A DNA stretch of 64,000 nt from a virus. The first letter of the stretch is position 1; the number at the start of each line of letters is the position of its first letter. The DNA lies in the IMG/VR virus record IMGVR_UViG_3300041809_000801, positions 1-64,000 of that record. One strand, written 5' to 3'. Shown piece by piece: positions 1 through 8,134 of this stretch. Below the pieces are notes generated by a model, which saw only the letters and a program-made list of their open reading frames with translations, ran no database searches and was not told the origin of the DNA. The translations under genes and the position numbers were made by a program.

Positions 1-71
1 ATAGGCGTAATGTCACGACCGCAATAACTGCCGGTGTGTCCAGTGAACGGGATGTACCAGTGAAGTTTCAT
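1..71 (-). CDS. Start of an unidentified CDS cut by the left window edge
   Basis: An ATG on the minus strand at 69-71 opens a frame that stays open to the window edge. It begins MKLHWYIPFTGHTGSYCGRD and starts two bases after the stop of the NAMPT gene, as expected for the next gene in the same leftward operon. The 23 visible residues are too few to identify a family. A purine-rich AGGAGG lies about 20 nt upstream in the end of the NAMPT gene, farther than a usual ribosome site. Confidence 0.5.
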   Translation of the reverse strand, partial: MKLHWYIPFTGHTGSYCGRDITP

Positions 72-72
72 G

Positions 73-1500
73 TTACGCTGTCGCTGCGGCCTCCTGCATG
101 TACTCATCGTATTTCGCGGCAGTTTCGCGAACTTCCGCCAGCGTATAATCCTTCTTCAACACGCCGTCGATAAATACAGTGTGCATGATGTTGCCGTAGC
201 ACTCCTCCTCCGTGCTCTCGATGGTGTGGATGTCGTTGCCCAAATCCACGGTGCAAAAACGTCCGCCCATCGAAGCCTTGGTGAGGTCGGTCTTCGGGTT
301 CTTGTTGACGTTGTGCCAAACCCCTGCACGATCAATTGCGGAGCACTTAATGGCGAAGCGCATCGTGTCACGGTTCTGCTGCTGCAATAGGGCACCGCCC
401 ATGCCATAGCCCCAGTTGTCCATCGACCACCCCGCCCGAGTAAGGGCCGAATTGATGCGAAGGATGTTCTGGTAGTTCACACCGTCGCCCTGAATGACGC
501 GAATCTGCTGCGGAAGAACTTTCCAGCCCTTGGTGTTGGTCTCGAAGCCGAACTTCTCGGCCACCGCGTTGAAGATGTCTTCAATGACCACAACTGGGTC
601 GCCCGAGTCGGGACGAAGAACCACCGTGCCGGGACGGCGAAGAACCTTCTCGCGAAGTTGGCTACCAAAAATCTCGACGACGGCGTTGTGCGTGTCGTAG
701 CTGTCGATAACACAAGCGGTCAGCGGCGTTGGCGACTTGTCAAGCATGTTCTCGTAGGCATCCTTCTCGTGATCCTCACCCCATGAAGTCACAGTGCTGT
801 GCTCCATGGCCGAGATGGAGAACCCCGGCATACCCGGCTCATTGTAGAACTGCCGGAGCATGGTAATGGCCGCGAGAGTATCAGTGCCCATGAAGTTCAC
901 CAGATGGGCTCCACCGCCGATAGCCGCCGTCTCACGCGAAGAGACGCCGCGATAGCCAAAGTCGTGCAGCTTGAAAGGCAACAGGCTTGGGTCGCCTGTG
1001 CGAACGAGGTCCTTGCCAATCTCCTGCTTGATTTTCCACGACAGAGTGCCGACCGTGATAGGGTACCAGACCTGCAACAGCAAAGTCTCCGCCCAATTGG
1101 TGAGCCATGGGAATTCAGGGTCGGTGTTCTCAATGGTCATGAGCGCGTTCTTGACTGGGACAACCGTGCCCTCGGGAACTGCACGAACCTTGAGAGGCAA
1201 CATACCGCCGTGCTTTTCGAGCAGCCGTGTCCAGCCCACCGTATTGAACACCTTGTCGGTGCCGAAGTGCAAGGCCGAGAGCATCTGAGCCTCGTCAATG
1301 TCTTCCTTGGTGAACACCTTGCCGACGAAGCAGGACTTCAGGATGTACTGGAGACCGAAGAACATCGTGTCTCTCCAGAAGCCGCCACGCGACATCAGGT
1401 GCGAGTAGACATGTCGAGCGTCAGGCGGATACTGCCACCAGTGAGAAAGTTTGTAGCTGTCGGTTTCGAGCAATGGGTTATAGCGAATTGCTTGCGGCAT
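73..1500 (-). CDS. nadV: Nicotinamide phosphoribosyltransferase (NAMPT)
   Basis: NAMPT joins nicotinamide and PRPP to give NMN, the first step of two-step NAD+ salvage in the cytoplasm. The 475-residue product has the usual family length. Visible signatures are FGYRGVSS (about 181-188), the EHST segment holding the catalytic His (about 233-236), the following WGEDHEKDAYEN stretch, and RPDSGD (about 296-301) in the phosphoribosyl-binding site. The gene overlaps the 3' end of the NMNAT-Nudix gene by 23 nt, so the two enzymes of the route are translated in tandem. It ends with TAA. Phage NadV homologues are well known, and the NAMPT plus NMNAT pair corresponds to the phage NAD+ reconstitution route described as countering NAD-depleting defences. 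The assignment is firm; the anti-defence role is inference. Confidence 0.97.
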   Translation of the reverse strand: MPQAIRYNPLLETDSYKLSHWWQYPPDARHVYSHLMSRGGFWRDTMFFGLQYILKSCFVGKVFTKEDIDEAQMLSALHFGTDKVFNTVGWTRLLEKHGGMLPLKVRAVPEGTVVPVKNALMTIENTDPEFPWLTNWAETLLLQVWYPITVGTLSWKIKQEIGKDLVRTGDPSLLPFKLHDFGYRGVSSRETAAIGGGAHLVNFMGTDTLAAITMLRQFYNEPGMPGFSISAMEHSTVTSWGEDHEKDAYENMLDKSPTPLTACVIDSYDTHNAVVEIFGSQLREKVLRRPGTVVLRPDSGDPVVVIEDIFNAVAEKFGFETNTKGWKVLPQQIRVIQGDGVNYQNILRINSALTRAGWSMDNWGYGMGGALLQQQNRDTMRFAIKCSAIDRAGVWHNVNKNPKTDLTKASMGGRFCTVDLGNDIHTIESTEEECYGNIMHTVFIDGVLKKDYTLAEVRETAAKYDEYMQEAAATA

Positions 1501-2473
1501 AGGTTGCCTTCCCTTCTGTTAAGTTGAAATGCTTTTTGACAAGGTTCCAAATGGGCTTGTGCGTGTCGATGAACATCGACTCTTCAAGTTCCGCCGCCTT
1601 GACCCACTTCACTTTGGCAATATCGTCGTTCGCCTTGCCACCCATAGTCATGGACGTGCCGGTAAAGACGAGTGTCTTGATTTGGTCGGGCTCTCCTGCC
1701 CAACGCCAGTCAGGAATGAGAGCGGAGCCAATGTACTTCAAATCCTCAATCGGCAAACCAGTCTCTTCCATAGCTTCCCGCACGGCGTCGAACTCATAAG
1801 TCGGAGTCGTGGGTTCGGAGAAACCGCCGATGAAACGCCACAGGTTTTCCCCCGGCTTCATACCGAGGAGGAAATACTGAACCCGTTCTTTGCCCCCAAA
1901 CACACCATCTTGACGCTTGCCGGTGCCGGGACCTTCCGCAACAGCCCAGTGGGTGATTACAACATCCACAGTGGCTTTGCACTGAGGGCGCAGATTGGTG
2001 ATGGCGTGGATAACACCGGCCCGAAAATCGGGAGACTGGAGAACGCTGTTGGTAATCTCTGCCCGGATGTCCGTGCCGTTGATGGTGCGAAGAGCATGGG
2101 GCATCGTTAATTCAACGGGTTTGTAGCTGCCGGTATAGTGGGCGGTGAAAGAATCGCGAGAGCCGTAGAGAGTCACATCGCCATAGTCGGCGAGTTCGCG
2201 GATACGATTGTCGAGGTTGCTCGACCACTGCTCATCTGTCTTCGTATCAGGCAGTGGGAGAATATTGAAATCGGGAAATTCAGCCTGAACCATCGCTTTG
2301 CGTGTCTCGAAGTCGAGAGGGTTCTTGTAGGTCGCTCCAATCGGGCGGACGCCGAGGAACAGAATGACGCGGTTGTGGCGAGATTTGACTTCATTGAACA
2401 GCCACAGATGCCCCTCGTGCAACTTATGCACTTGGCACCGGGCGACGAGACAACCGTAAGAGGGTCTTTGCAT
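1478..2473 (-). CDS. nadM: Bifunctional NMN adenylyltransferase / Nudix hydrolase
   Basis: The N-terminal half is a nucleotidyltransferase that converts NMN and ATP to NAD+. Its HxGH motif is HEGH at about residues 19-22, within CQVHKLHEGHLWLF. The C-terminal half carries a Nudix box (GGFSEPTTPTYEF then REAMEETGL), which in NadM-Nudix proteins hydrolyses ADP-ribose or related nucleotides. Length is about 331 residues, normal for this fusion. I chose the ATG at 2473 because AAGGAG lies 5 nt before it; a GTG codon directly upstream is in frame. It is the first gene of a pair with NAMPT downstream, so both NAD+ salvage steps are encoded together. Function is well supported by motifs; the Nudix substrate is not visible. 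Confidence 0.95.
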   Translation of the reverse strand: MQRPSYGCLVARCQVHKLHEGHLWLFNEVKSRHNRVILFLGVRPIGATYKNPLDFETRKAMVQAEFPDFNILPLPDTKTDEQWSSNLDNRIRELADYGDVTLYGSRDSFTAHYTGSYKPVELTMPHALRTINGTDIRAEITNSVLQSPDFRAGVIHAITNLRPQCKATVDVVITHWAVAEGPGTGKRQDGVFGGKERVQYFLLGMKPGENLWRFIGGFSEPTTPTYEFDAVREAMEETGLPIEDLKYIGSALIPDWRWAGEPDQIKTLVFTGTSMTMGGKANDDIAKVKWVKAAELEESMFIDTHKPIWNLVKKHFNLTEGKATYAASNSL

Positions 2474-2503
2474 CACTTCTCCTTTTTCTTGTACACTCGG
2501 GAT

Positions 2504-2818
2504 TCATGACTGTTTCCTCAATACAACAGTGAGTGTGTCATTCGTCAGTTCCCACGAGACAACATCTGCCTCATCAATTCCGAAGGAACCTAAAACATCT
2601 TGAGAAGTGATGCGTTGACGAGTGCCAACTAGACGTGGCTTGTCTACGCCCTCCCGCTGGTCGCGTTCAATGTGGTGTTTCCAGTGTTTCCTGATTTTCG
2701 GCCACAACAAACGGAAACCGAGATAGCCAATCACACCATCGAAAACAACCATCAGGAAGACTTCAAATTCCCAATGGGCAGCGTCGTGCAGTAGCGTCCA
2801 GAAGGTCTCAGGTTGCAT
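2504..2818 (-). CDS. Small membrane-anchored protein, unknown function
   Basis: The 104-residue product has one hydrophobic segment (about 18-40, VFLMVVFDGVIGYLGFRLLW) followed by a basic stretch (KIRKHWKHH) and a soluble C-terminal half. That looks like an N-out or N-in single-pass membrane protein with a cytoplasmic tail. An AAAGGTAG ribosome site precedes the ATG, and a phage-type promoter (2839-2871) lies just upstream, so this is likely the first gene of the transcript that includes the NAD+ genes. I do not recognise the family. Confidence 0.8.
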   Translation of the reverse strand: MQPETFWTLLHDAAHWEFEVFLMVVFDGVIGYLGFRLLWPKIRKHWKHHIERDQREGVDKPRLVGTRQRITSQDVLGSFGIDEADVVSWELTNDTLTVVLRKQS

Positions 2819-2838
2819 CAGGTCTACCTTTCATTTCC

Positions 2839-2871
2839 AGTATACCTGAACCAGCCGAGTTTTGGATACTA
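2839..2871 (-). promoter_or_regulatory. Phage-type promoter (CTAGCC-like, 19 nt, TATACT)
   Basis: Read on the minus strand, TAGTATCC and then AAAAC are followed after 19 nt by TATACT preceded by GG. The same arrangement recurs at six other places in this window (see findings). It sits directly before the leftward gene starting at 2818. It is inferred from recurrence, not measured. Confidence 0.6.
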
Positions 2872-2882
2872 ATTTTTTGGGA

Positions 2883-3092
2883 TTATGCGTCTTTCCACGA
2901 CCAGCCGTGGCACAGCCGGTAAATCTTTCGAAATGGCTGAGTTCCAGAACACCAGCCCTCGCCTTCCACATCGGATAGGCACCGAAAACACGCAAATGGG
3001 CTGGAGGAATCCACTGGGTCATAGGCACAGCCGAATAGCCAACAGGCGATTTTCACCTTTTCATGCCAAAACAGCCAACAGGTATCATTCAC
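2883..3092 (-). CDS. Small cysteine-rich protein, unknown
   Basis: A GTG-initiated frame overlaps the last codons of the helicase gene and encodes 69 residues with the pattern CWLF...CWLFGCAYDP...CFRCL...C. The Cys/His/Trp spacing resembles small phage proteins with a degenerate zinc knuckle. The stop (TAA) falls just before the promoter at 2839-2871. A competing frame (2831-3028) would run across that promoter and looks less likely. Start and reality of the gene are uncertain. Confidence 0.45.
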   Translation of the reverse strand: MNDTCWLFWHEKVKIACWLFGCAYDPVDSSSPFACFRCLSDVEGEGWCSGTQPFRKIYRLCHGWSWKDA

Positions 3093-5907
3093 TGAGCACT
3101 CCTGTCTCAACCAAGAACCGTGACGGCTTCTGCCGAATCGTATCCGTGCCATTCTGAGCCATCGCCGGAACGCAGAGAGTCAACCAATCCTTCGCACGGG
3201 TACAGGCAACGTAGAACAGACGCCGCTCCTCTTCAACTTCTTCCTCAGAGCCCATGGAGAAGCGGTGGGGTAGGGAACCTTCAACGATATTGGTCACGTA
3301 CACTCGTGTCCACTCCAGCCCCTTGGCTGAATGAATGGTGGACACTGTAACCATGCCGTCCTTGTCATCCTCACGCGCCCGGTCGAGCGTAAGCTGAAAC
3401 ACGAGGTCTTCAGTGGACATCTTCTGATCCTCGGAAAGATTCCGCACAAGTTCCCGGAAACGTTCGATATTTTCCAGCTTGGATTTTACCTTGTCCGGTT
3501 CCTTTTTGTACTTGGAGGCGATGTAGGTTTTGTAGTTCATGTAGTCAATGATTTTGTCAAGAGCCTGAACTGGATACTCTCCAAACTTCTGGATATTCTC
3601 CAACGCAGACACGAATGTTGACAACTTATCAATTGACGTACAACCCTTAATCAGGTCACCACCAAACTTCTCATTAGCCGTCTTGCGGATTTTCTCCAGC
3701 GTCACATCACCAGCGCCTGTCTTAGGAACTGTCACAGCACGAGCGAGGGCTGTGAAATCCTTGGGATTGGTCGCCAGACGCAAATAGGAGAGCACGTCAC
3801 GAATCTCTTCAGTCTGAAGCAAGCCACGACCGCCGCGAACTTGATATGGAACGCGGTGACGAACCAAGGCACTTTCGATGTCTGGAACCTGACGAGCGGA
3901 GCGGACAAGAATGCAGTTTTCTTTGTACGGAATCTGGTCACGCTTGCGTGCATTGTCCTTGTAAATCTCTCCCGCGATAATCATCGCAACGTCCAAAGGC
4001 AGCGAGGCCCGAGTGATTTCAAGTGTGCCCTTGGTCTCTGCGTCTCCACGGAAGACCTGCATCTTCAAGGGAATCGTTGCTGTCATTTTTGATTGAATGT
4101 GGTTAGCGAGATACACAATGCGGGGGAGACTGCGATGGTTACGAGCGATGCGATACAGCATGGGACTATGCCCACGCCAGCCTTCGCTGTAGTCCTTGAG
4201 AATCTTTGGCACGGCCCCATTGAAGGCATAGATACAGTTACCTACCACCAAACCATCAGCAATGTAGGTATGGTCTTTCTCAACGTCAAGAGAGTATACT
4301 TGACCCTCAAACCACGCACTGGTAACAGAAGATATGGGCGTTGATTGGTTCACTCCGGGTAATGGAATGTCTAACAGAGAAGCGATGGGAACAGCATTAG
4401 CGGCGATGGTTTTGAAATACCCACGCCATTTGCGATTGCACTGATTTACAGTCGCATCATTCGACCGCTCTACTAGTGGCGTGTTTACATCCAACCCATA
4501 ATCTTCCAAACACTGTACTGCCTTTTTGGGGTCAGCATGAGAAAATACAAGCTTAATGAAATCTTGAGTCTTGTTTACACAGGCATGTTCAGCGTTGAAC
4601 ACACTCTCAGGGATGCCATATTTAATTGAGACGATTTCTTCCCACGCTTCTGCTTCAGGTCGAGAATCACAAACCCTTAAAATCCAAGCCCGATTGCCTC
4701 GTTCACAATTGAGCCGACTACTTAAACCAAACCCTGTCTGGCTCATGTTCTTTTTGAATTTACTCATCCCGACACGGAAACCATAACCGTCCTTCTGCAT
4801 CAGATACACAATGTACTTATCTCGGGTATTCTTGTTAAACCGTACCCACAACCAATGGTTTGGTGTAACGCGAGTGGACAAATTGTTCGCGGCGTGGATG
4901 GTAAGCAACGGCCCCTTATAGAAACGACTAGCTGCACGCACACCACGTTCAGCCGCATAAGTGCGTTGGTCACACTTTGTCCAAGAAACCACCCCCACAT
5001 CTGCCAATTGAAGTTCTCCTGTAAACGATTCAATTGAGACATCCTTATAGGTGGCGGGGTGTGTCCCATGTCCCGGTTTGTCTAAAGTTCGTACCATAGT
5101 TCCGGCTGGTTGACACTGGCTCATGTCGCCGACGACATAGAAGTTCTTGTTCGTTGGTGAGAGCAAGGAGTTCACAAACTCCCATTGCACAGGGTTGGTG
5201 TCCTGAGCCTCATCCATAAGCACATGTTCAAATCGCTTTCCCATGGACTCGCGGTAAGAGTCGTCTGTGCGGAGACGGCGGACAACCAGATGTAACATGT
5301 CATCGAAATCCACGACAGAGTTCTTTTTCTTTTCCTCTTCGTAGGCTTTCCAGATTTGCATGTCTAGCGGTTCGAGAGCGTGGTAACCGGCGTGTTCTAT
5401 CTGAGCCCGTTCATGAACTTCGTCGGTGTACTCTTCAGAAAACCCAAGACCACGAGAGCGGTGGAATCCCACTTTCTCAAGCAGGTTGTACACATAGGAG
5501 CCGAGACTGATGCCTTTCTCCTTGATGTCCACTTCCCGCTCCACAATTCTGCGAAGCATCTGAGTCTGGTCGTAGTCGTCCAGTGGAGTTACCTTGTTCT
5601 GAAGTCCAAAGCCGGGAGGGCTCTGACGAATGGAGCCAAGAGCCAAAGAGTGGATGGTGGACACCTTGGGAATGTCGAAGGATGCCTCCTCCAGTTCAAG
5701 CCGTTCCAATAGCTCGTTTGCGGCTTTGTTGGTAAATGTCACGCAACAAATTTTTCTAGGTGGCACCCCTTGGTTGATAAGATACCGTACCCGTTCAGTA
5801 AGAACCCGAGTCTTACCACTACCGGCCCCTGCAATTAAACACGCTGGAGAATCCACAGGGTGTTGCACCGCCAGCATCTGCTCTTCATTCAATTGTATTT
5901 GCGGCAT
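3085..5907 (-). CDS. UvrD/Rep-like SF1 DNA helicase interrupted by an intein
   Basis: This is a superfamily 1 helicase that would unwind DNA 3'-5' during replication or repair. Visible motifs are Q-motif LNEEQMLAVQ, Walker A GAGSGKT (about 27-33), TFTNKAA (Ia), DEAQD (Walker B, about 232-236), motif III GDMSQ joined after splicing to CIYAFNGA, VSTIHSAKGLEW (V) and FYVACTRAK (VI). Residues about 265-557 are an intein with its own features. The spliced host protein is about 647 residues, short but normal for phage Rep-like helicases. I chose the ATG giving MPQIQLNEEQ; a TTG four codons upstream is in frame. A divergently oriented GIY-YIG gene starts 39 nt away. Confidence 0.95.
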   Translation of the reverse strand: MPQIQLNEEQMLAVQHPVDSPACLIAGAGSGKTRVLTERVRYLINQGVPPRKICCVTFTNKAANELLERLELEEASFDIPKVSTIHSLALGSIRQSPPGFGLQNKVTPLDDYDQTQMLRRIVEREVDIKEKGISLGSYVYNLLEKVGFHRSRGLGFSEEYTDEVHERAQIEHAGYHALEPLDMQIWKAYEEEKKKNSVVDFDDMLHLVVRRLRTDDSYRESMGKRFEHVLMDEAQDTNPVQWEFVNSLLSPTNKNFYVVGDMSQCQPAGTMVRTLDKPGHGTHPATYKDVSIESFTGELQLADVGVVSWTKCDQRTYAAERGVRAASRFYKGPLLTIHAANNLSTRVTPNHWLWVRFNKNTRDKYIVYLMQKDGYGFRVGMSKFKKNMSQTGFGLSSRLNCERGNRAWILRVCDSRPEAEAWEEIVSIKYGIPESVFNAEHACVNKTQDFIKLVFSHADPKKAVQCLEDYGLDVNTPLVERSNDATVNQCNRKWRGYFKTIAANAVPIASLLDIPLPGVNQSTPISSVTSAWFEGQVYSLDVEKDHTYIADGLVVGNCIYAFNGAVPKILKDYSEGWRGHSPMLYRIARNHRSLPRIVYLANHIQSKMTATIPLKMQVFRGDAETKGTLEITRASLPLDVAMIIAGEIYKDNARKRDQIPYKENCILVRSARQVPDIESALVRHRVPYQVRGGRGLLQTEEIRDVLSYLRLATNPKDFTALARAVTVPKTGAGDVTLEKIRKTANEKFGGDLIKGCTSIDKLSTFVSALENIQKFGEYPVQALDKIIDYMNYKTYIASKYKKEPDKVKSKLENIERFRELVRNLSEDQKMSTEDLVFQLTLDRAREDDKDGMVTVSTIHSAKGLEWTRVYVTNIVEGSLPHRFSMGSEEEVEEERRLFYVACTRAKDWLTLCVPAMAQNGTDTIRQKPSRFLVETGVLSE
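4237..5115 (-). mobile_element. Intein in helicase motif III
   Basis: The host sequence GDMSQ is followed by Cys1 of the intein (CQPAGTMVRTL). The intein ends in HTYIADGLVVGN followed by a Cys at the +1 position of the host, which resumes CIYAFNGA. Splicing chemistry is therefore Cys1, terminal Asn, +1 Cys. The insert is 293 residues. The TRVTPNHWLWV stretch is the block B-like Thr/His region. The middle part (RAWILRVCDSRPEAEAWEEI through PLVERSNDA) is probably a homing-endonuclease or accessory domain, but it lacks a clear LAGLIDADG or GIY-YIG motif and I cannot name its family. The insertion point is the catalytically critical QxxR-type motif of UvrD-like helicases, typical for inteins. Confidence 0.93.
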
Positions 5908-5920
5908 TACGATTACCAAT

Positions 5921-5933
5921 CCCTATTGTAGGG
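5921..5933 (+). promoter_or_regulatory. Hairpin holding the ribosome site of the GIY-YIG gene
   Basis: CCCTA, TTG, then TAGGG form a 5-bp hairpin whose 3' arm runs into AGGGAG, the ribosome site of the endonuclease starting at 5946. Five other endonuclease genes in this window have a similar arrangement. Confidence 0.45.
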
Positions 5934-5945
5934 AGCCTCTCATTT

Positions 5946-6596
5946 ATGAATACTGGTGTTTATCGAATTCGAAACCTGCAAAATGGAAAAGTCTACATCG
6001 GGAGCAGCAAAGACATTGAAGAACGTTGGCGGCAACACACGTTGAAACTCAATCGTGGAACACACCCTTGTCGCAAACTTCTAAATGCTTGGAAGAAGTA
6101 TGGCTCTTCTACATTTCAGTTCGAGATAATAGAGCTATGTAGCCTCGCTGAACTCCTCGACAGAGAGCAGCATTGGATAGATACCACGATGGCTTATACG
6201 ACCGGCTACAACAGCCGACCGAAAGCTGAGAGTTGCCTTGGATACAAACGGGGAGCCCCAACCGAGGAACACAAAAGAAAGAACGCAGAGGCTCACACAG
6301 GCTCAAAGAACTCTAACTGGGGTAAACCCCGTTCTGAACAAACCAAAGCCAAGATAGCCTCCGCTCAAAAAGGAAAACCACGGGCCAAACACTCAGAAGC
6401 AACCCGTGCATTGATGTCTCAAAATCGTAAACTTCGCTATTCAACAGGTGTGACCAAAGAGCACCGACAACAACTAATTGAGGCTCGAAAGAAACGAGTG
6501 TATCATCCCCACTCTGAGGAGACTAAGGCAAAGATGCGTGCTTCCCATACCGCTCGTTTAGCAGCGCAAAAGAAAACTACGCACTGTACTTCATGA
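5946..6596 (+). CDS. GIY-YIG homing endonuclease with NUMOD3 repeats
   Basis: The 216-residue protein starts with GVYRIRNLQNGKVYIGSS, the GIY and YIG motifs of a GIY-YIG nuclease, and has the conserved Arg in ERWRQH and a Glu in DREQHW. The C-terminal half has several NUMOD3-type DNA-binding repeats (GKPRSEQTKAKIASAQKGK, SEETKAKMRASH). It lies on the strand opposite to its neighbours, between the helicase and an unknown gene, and its 3' end overlaps the stop of the latter by a few bases. A small hairpin (5921-5933) holds its AGGGAG ribosome site. It is a free-standing mobile gene, and its target is probably near this position in phages lacking it. Confidence 0.93.
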   Translation: MNTGVYRIRNLQNGKVYIGSSKDIEERWRQHTLKLNRGTHPCRKLLNAWKKYGSSTFQFEIIELCSLAELLDREQHWIDTTMAYTTGYNSRPKAESCLGYKRGAPTEEHKRKNAEAHTGSKNSNWGKPRSEQTKAKIASAQKGKPRAKHSEATRALMSQNRKLRYSTGVTKEHRQQLIEARKKRVYHPHSEETKAKMRASHTARLAAQKKTTHCTS

Positions 6597-7346
6597 CGGT
6601 CCATCCGCAACTCCGGGTGCCATGGCGTCTTCATGTAGCTGTCGAATATAGGACTCTTCCGCGCTGACCGTCTTAGCCCCACCAGCCGCCTTCCACGCAT
6701 AGTGGGCAGTCTCTTTCAAATCTTTCAACGTGACGGGTTTGTTGCTGAACCAATTTTGATTGTTGGTGCTTGACCACCACGATTCAAAGGATGTGTCTGC
6801 GACTGTCGGCGGAGGCTCGACTTCAATCCTCGTTGCTTCGTGTATGCGATAGATTGTGCCATCAGAGCCCTTGATAACGCATGGAGTTGGCACCGGCTTG
6901 TCATTGATATGAGAGTTGTCTTCTCCCTCAATCGCAAACTTGCGATGCACGTCGTCCCTGACAAACTCGCAGAACTCACACTTGCACGGGCCAAAATCAT
7001 ACTTCGTAATGCGACCCTGACGGTGTTCTTCGTGTTGAGCAGCGATGGGTTTGCAGTAGGTTAGTTTTTCAGCATACGATGTGAAGAACTTAGGCAACTC
7101 ATCCATGGACTCCAACGCCAACAGCCACAGCTTGATGTGCGGGACTCTCGCCATTTCTTCGATACGTTCGTGGCAGATGCAGCCGCAACGCTGGTATAGC
7201 TCGTTGTCTGACCATGTGATGCAGCAAGCACAGTCGTAGGGAGACTCTTCAGAGTCCTCCCGTTCACCGTTCCAACACAGCAAATAACGGTGCTTATTTC
7301 CGTTGAGGATTTTTTCGAGGAGAAGTCCTGCTTTGGTACGATGCAT
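6591..7346 (-). CDS. Unknown protein with Cys/His clusters
   Basis: From the ATG at 7346 (MHRTKAGLLLEKIL) the product is about 251 residues. It has Cys-rich stretches early on (CACC, CGCIC) and later KCEFCEFV, which suggest bound metal, and a hydrophilic C-terminus. A longer frame reaching 7448 would run through the hairpin at 7369-7402 and the structured unit at 7412-7477, so I prefer the internal start. A GTG two codons upstream has an AAGGTGGG at good spacing and is also possible. I do not recognise the family. Confidence 0.7.
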   Translation of the reverse strand: MHRTKAGLLLEKILNGNKHRYLLCWNGEREDSEESPYDCACCITWSDNELYQRCGCICHERIEEMARVPHIKLWLLALESMDELPKFFTSYAEKLTYCKPIAAQHEEHRQGRITKYDFGPCKCEFCEFVRDDVHRKFAIEGEDNSHINDKPVPTPCVIKGSDGTIYRIHEATRIEVEPPPTVADTSFESWWSSTNNQNWFSNKPVTLKDLKETAHYAWKAAGGAKTVSAEESYIRQLHEDAMAPGVADGPS

Positions 7347-7368
7347 ATTCACTAATACCCACCTTAAA

Positions 7369-7402
7369 CGAAGAACTCCGGGAGTTACCCCGGAGTTCTT
7401 CG
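7369..7402. other. Perfect 14-bp hairpin between genes
   Basis: Two 14-nt arms (CGAAGAACTCCGGG and its complement) flank a 6-nt loop. Read leftward it is followed by only a short T run, so it may be a weak terminator or a processing site after the structured unit at 7412-7477 and before the gene starting at 7346. Confidence 0.6.
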
Positions 7403-7411
7403 ATGCTATTG

Positions 7412-7477
7412 GCGGAGAGTAGGAGACCTTTGTTTGATTAAGAGTCAAGTTTTAGAAGGAAGGGTTCCAATAGCCGC
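7412..7477 (-). ncRNA. Structured RNA unit, array-A family (isolated copy)
   Basis: On the minus strand the unit reads GCGG, CTATT, GGAA, CCCTTCCTTCT, a short variable hairpin, AGGT, CTCC, TACTCT, CCGC. The conserved boxes match those of the four units at 10.38-10.77 kb, while the closing stem differs. The 5' part overlaps the last codons of the GIY-YIG gene that ends at 7445. Orientation (minus) is chosen because neighbouring transcription is leftward and GNRA/UUCG-type loops appear on that strand in sister units. Confidence 0.6.
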
Positions 7478-8068
7478 GCAATGTCTAATAATACCACGAT
7501 TCAATCGAGATTGTCGTATTTTTTCTTTAGTTTCCTCAGATAGAACCTTGCCCTTGTTAGCGACACGTATCTTCTCTCTGGTATCTTGGGTACGTTCACC
7601 CAATACCCGACCTTCCAGAGCCTTCCGTAACTTGAGTTTTGTTTCTTCTGAACAAGGGTGAGAGCGTGGGTGCGCCACCAGACCTGCTTTGACCGCTTCA
7701 ATTCGCTTAGGGTTTAACCTGTTGTCAGCAGCCAGCCCGTTGGCATTTATGTAGTTAAACCCCGGTGATAGCCCCGCCTGATTGATGTAGTCGAAACCCC
7801 CGCTACCCCCTTGTCTCAGGTTATAGCATAGTGGGTCTTTTCGATACGACTCAATCAGTTCAAACTCTTTGGCGAAAGCTTCTTCGGCGTTGTCAAAGAT
7901 AAAGCACACATTCTTGATGAATGACTGCTCACCATACTTTTGAATCGCCGACCGGAGCACTTTACCCGACCCAAGGTACCCATCATACGGATTCCTAGTC
8001 TTGTGGACGCCGAGGTAATACTTGCCGTTTACAAGATTTTGTGTGCGGTATACCGTGTAAAATATCAT
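7445..8068 (-). CDS. GIY-YIG homing endonuclease
   Basis: The start is taken as ATG at 8068 (MIFYTVYRTQ), giving 207 residues. FYTVYRTQNLVNGKYYLGVH carries the GIY and YIG motifs, with KTRNPYDGYLGSG and a conserved acidic residue in KEFELIESYR. NUMOD-like repeats follow (SEETKLKLRKALEGRVLG, SEETKEKIRQSRLNRG). Its ribosome site AAGGGTG is buried in an 11-bp stem that touches the start codon (8069-8126). Its 3' end overlaps an array-A RNA unit, and part of its leader resembles the same unit, so the gene seems to be inserted at or next to such an element. Confidence 0.9.
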   Translation of the reverse strand: MIFYTVYRTQNLVNGKYYLGVHKTRNPYDGYLGSGKVLRSAIQKYGEQSFIKNVCFIFDNAEEAFAKEFELIESYRKDPLCYNLRQGGSGGFDYINQAGLSPGFNYINANGLAADNRLNPKRIEAVKAGLVAHPRSHPCSEETKLKLRKALEGRVLGERTQDTREKIRVANKGKVLSEETKEKIRQSRLNRGIIRHCAAIGTLPSKT

Positions 8069-8126
8069 GACTATCACCCTTAGTAGGAAGGGCTTCAATA
8101 GCCCCTCTAATTAGAGGGTGATAGTC
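8069..8126 (-). promoter_or_regulatory. Leader stem-loop occluding the GIY-YIG start
   Basis: Arms GACTATCACCC and GGGTGATAGTC pair perfectly over 11 bp. The 3' arm contains the ribosome site and ends at the base before the ATG at 8068. Two inner hairpins are visible, one CCCTCTAATTAGAGGG and one GGGC...GCCC that reads GGCTATTGAAGCCCTTCC, close to the array-A left box. I infer translational repression, as known for phage homing endonucleases such as I-TevI. Confidence 0.65.
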
Positions 8127-8134
8127 AAGAAAAC

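Noticed and set aside
799-1527. 242-residue plus-strand reading frame opposite nadV
   Set aside because: Shadow of a conserved enzyme gene; no ribosome site and no protein-like sequence.
2831-3028. 65-residue minus-strand reading frame
   Set aside because: It runs through the promoter at 2839-2871 and overlaps a better-placed frame with a Cys pattern.
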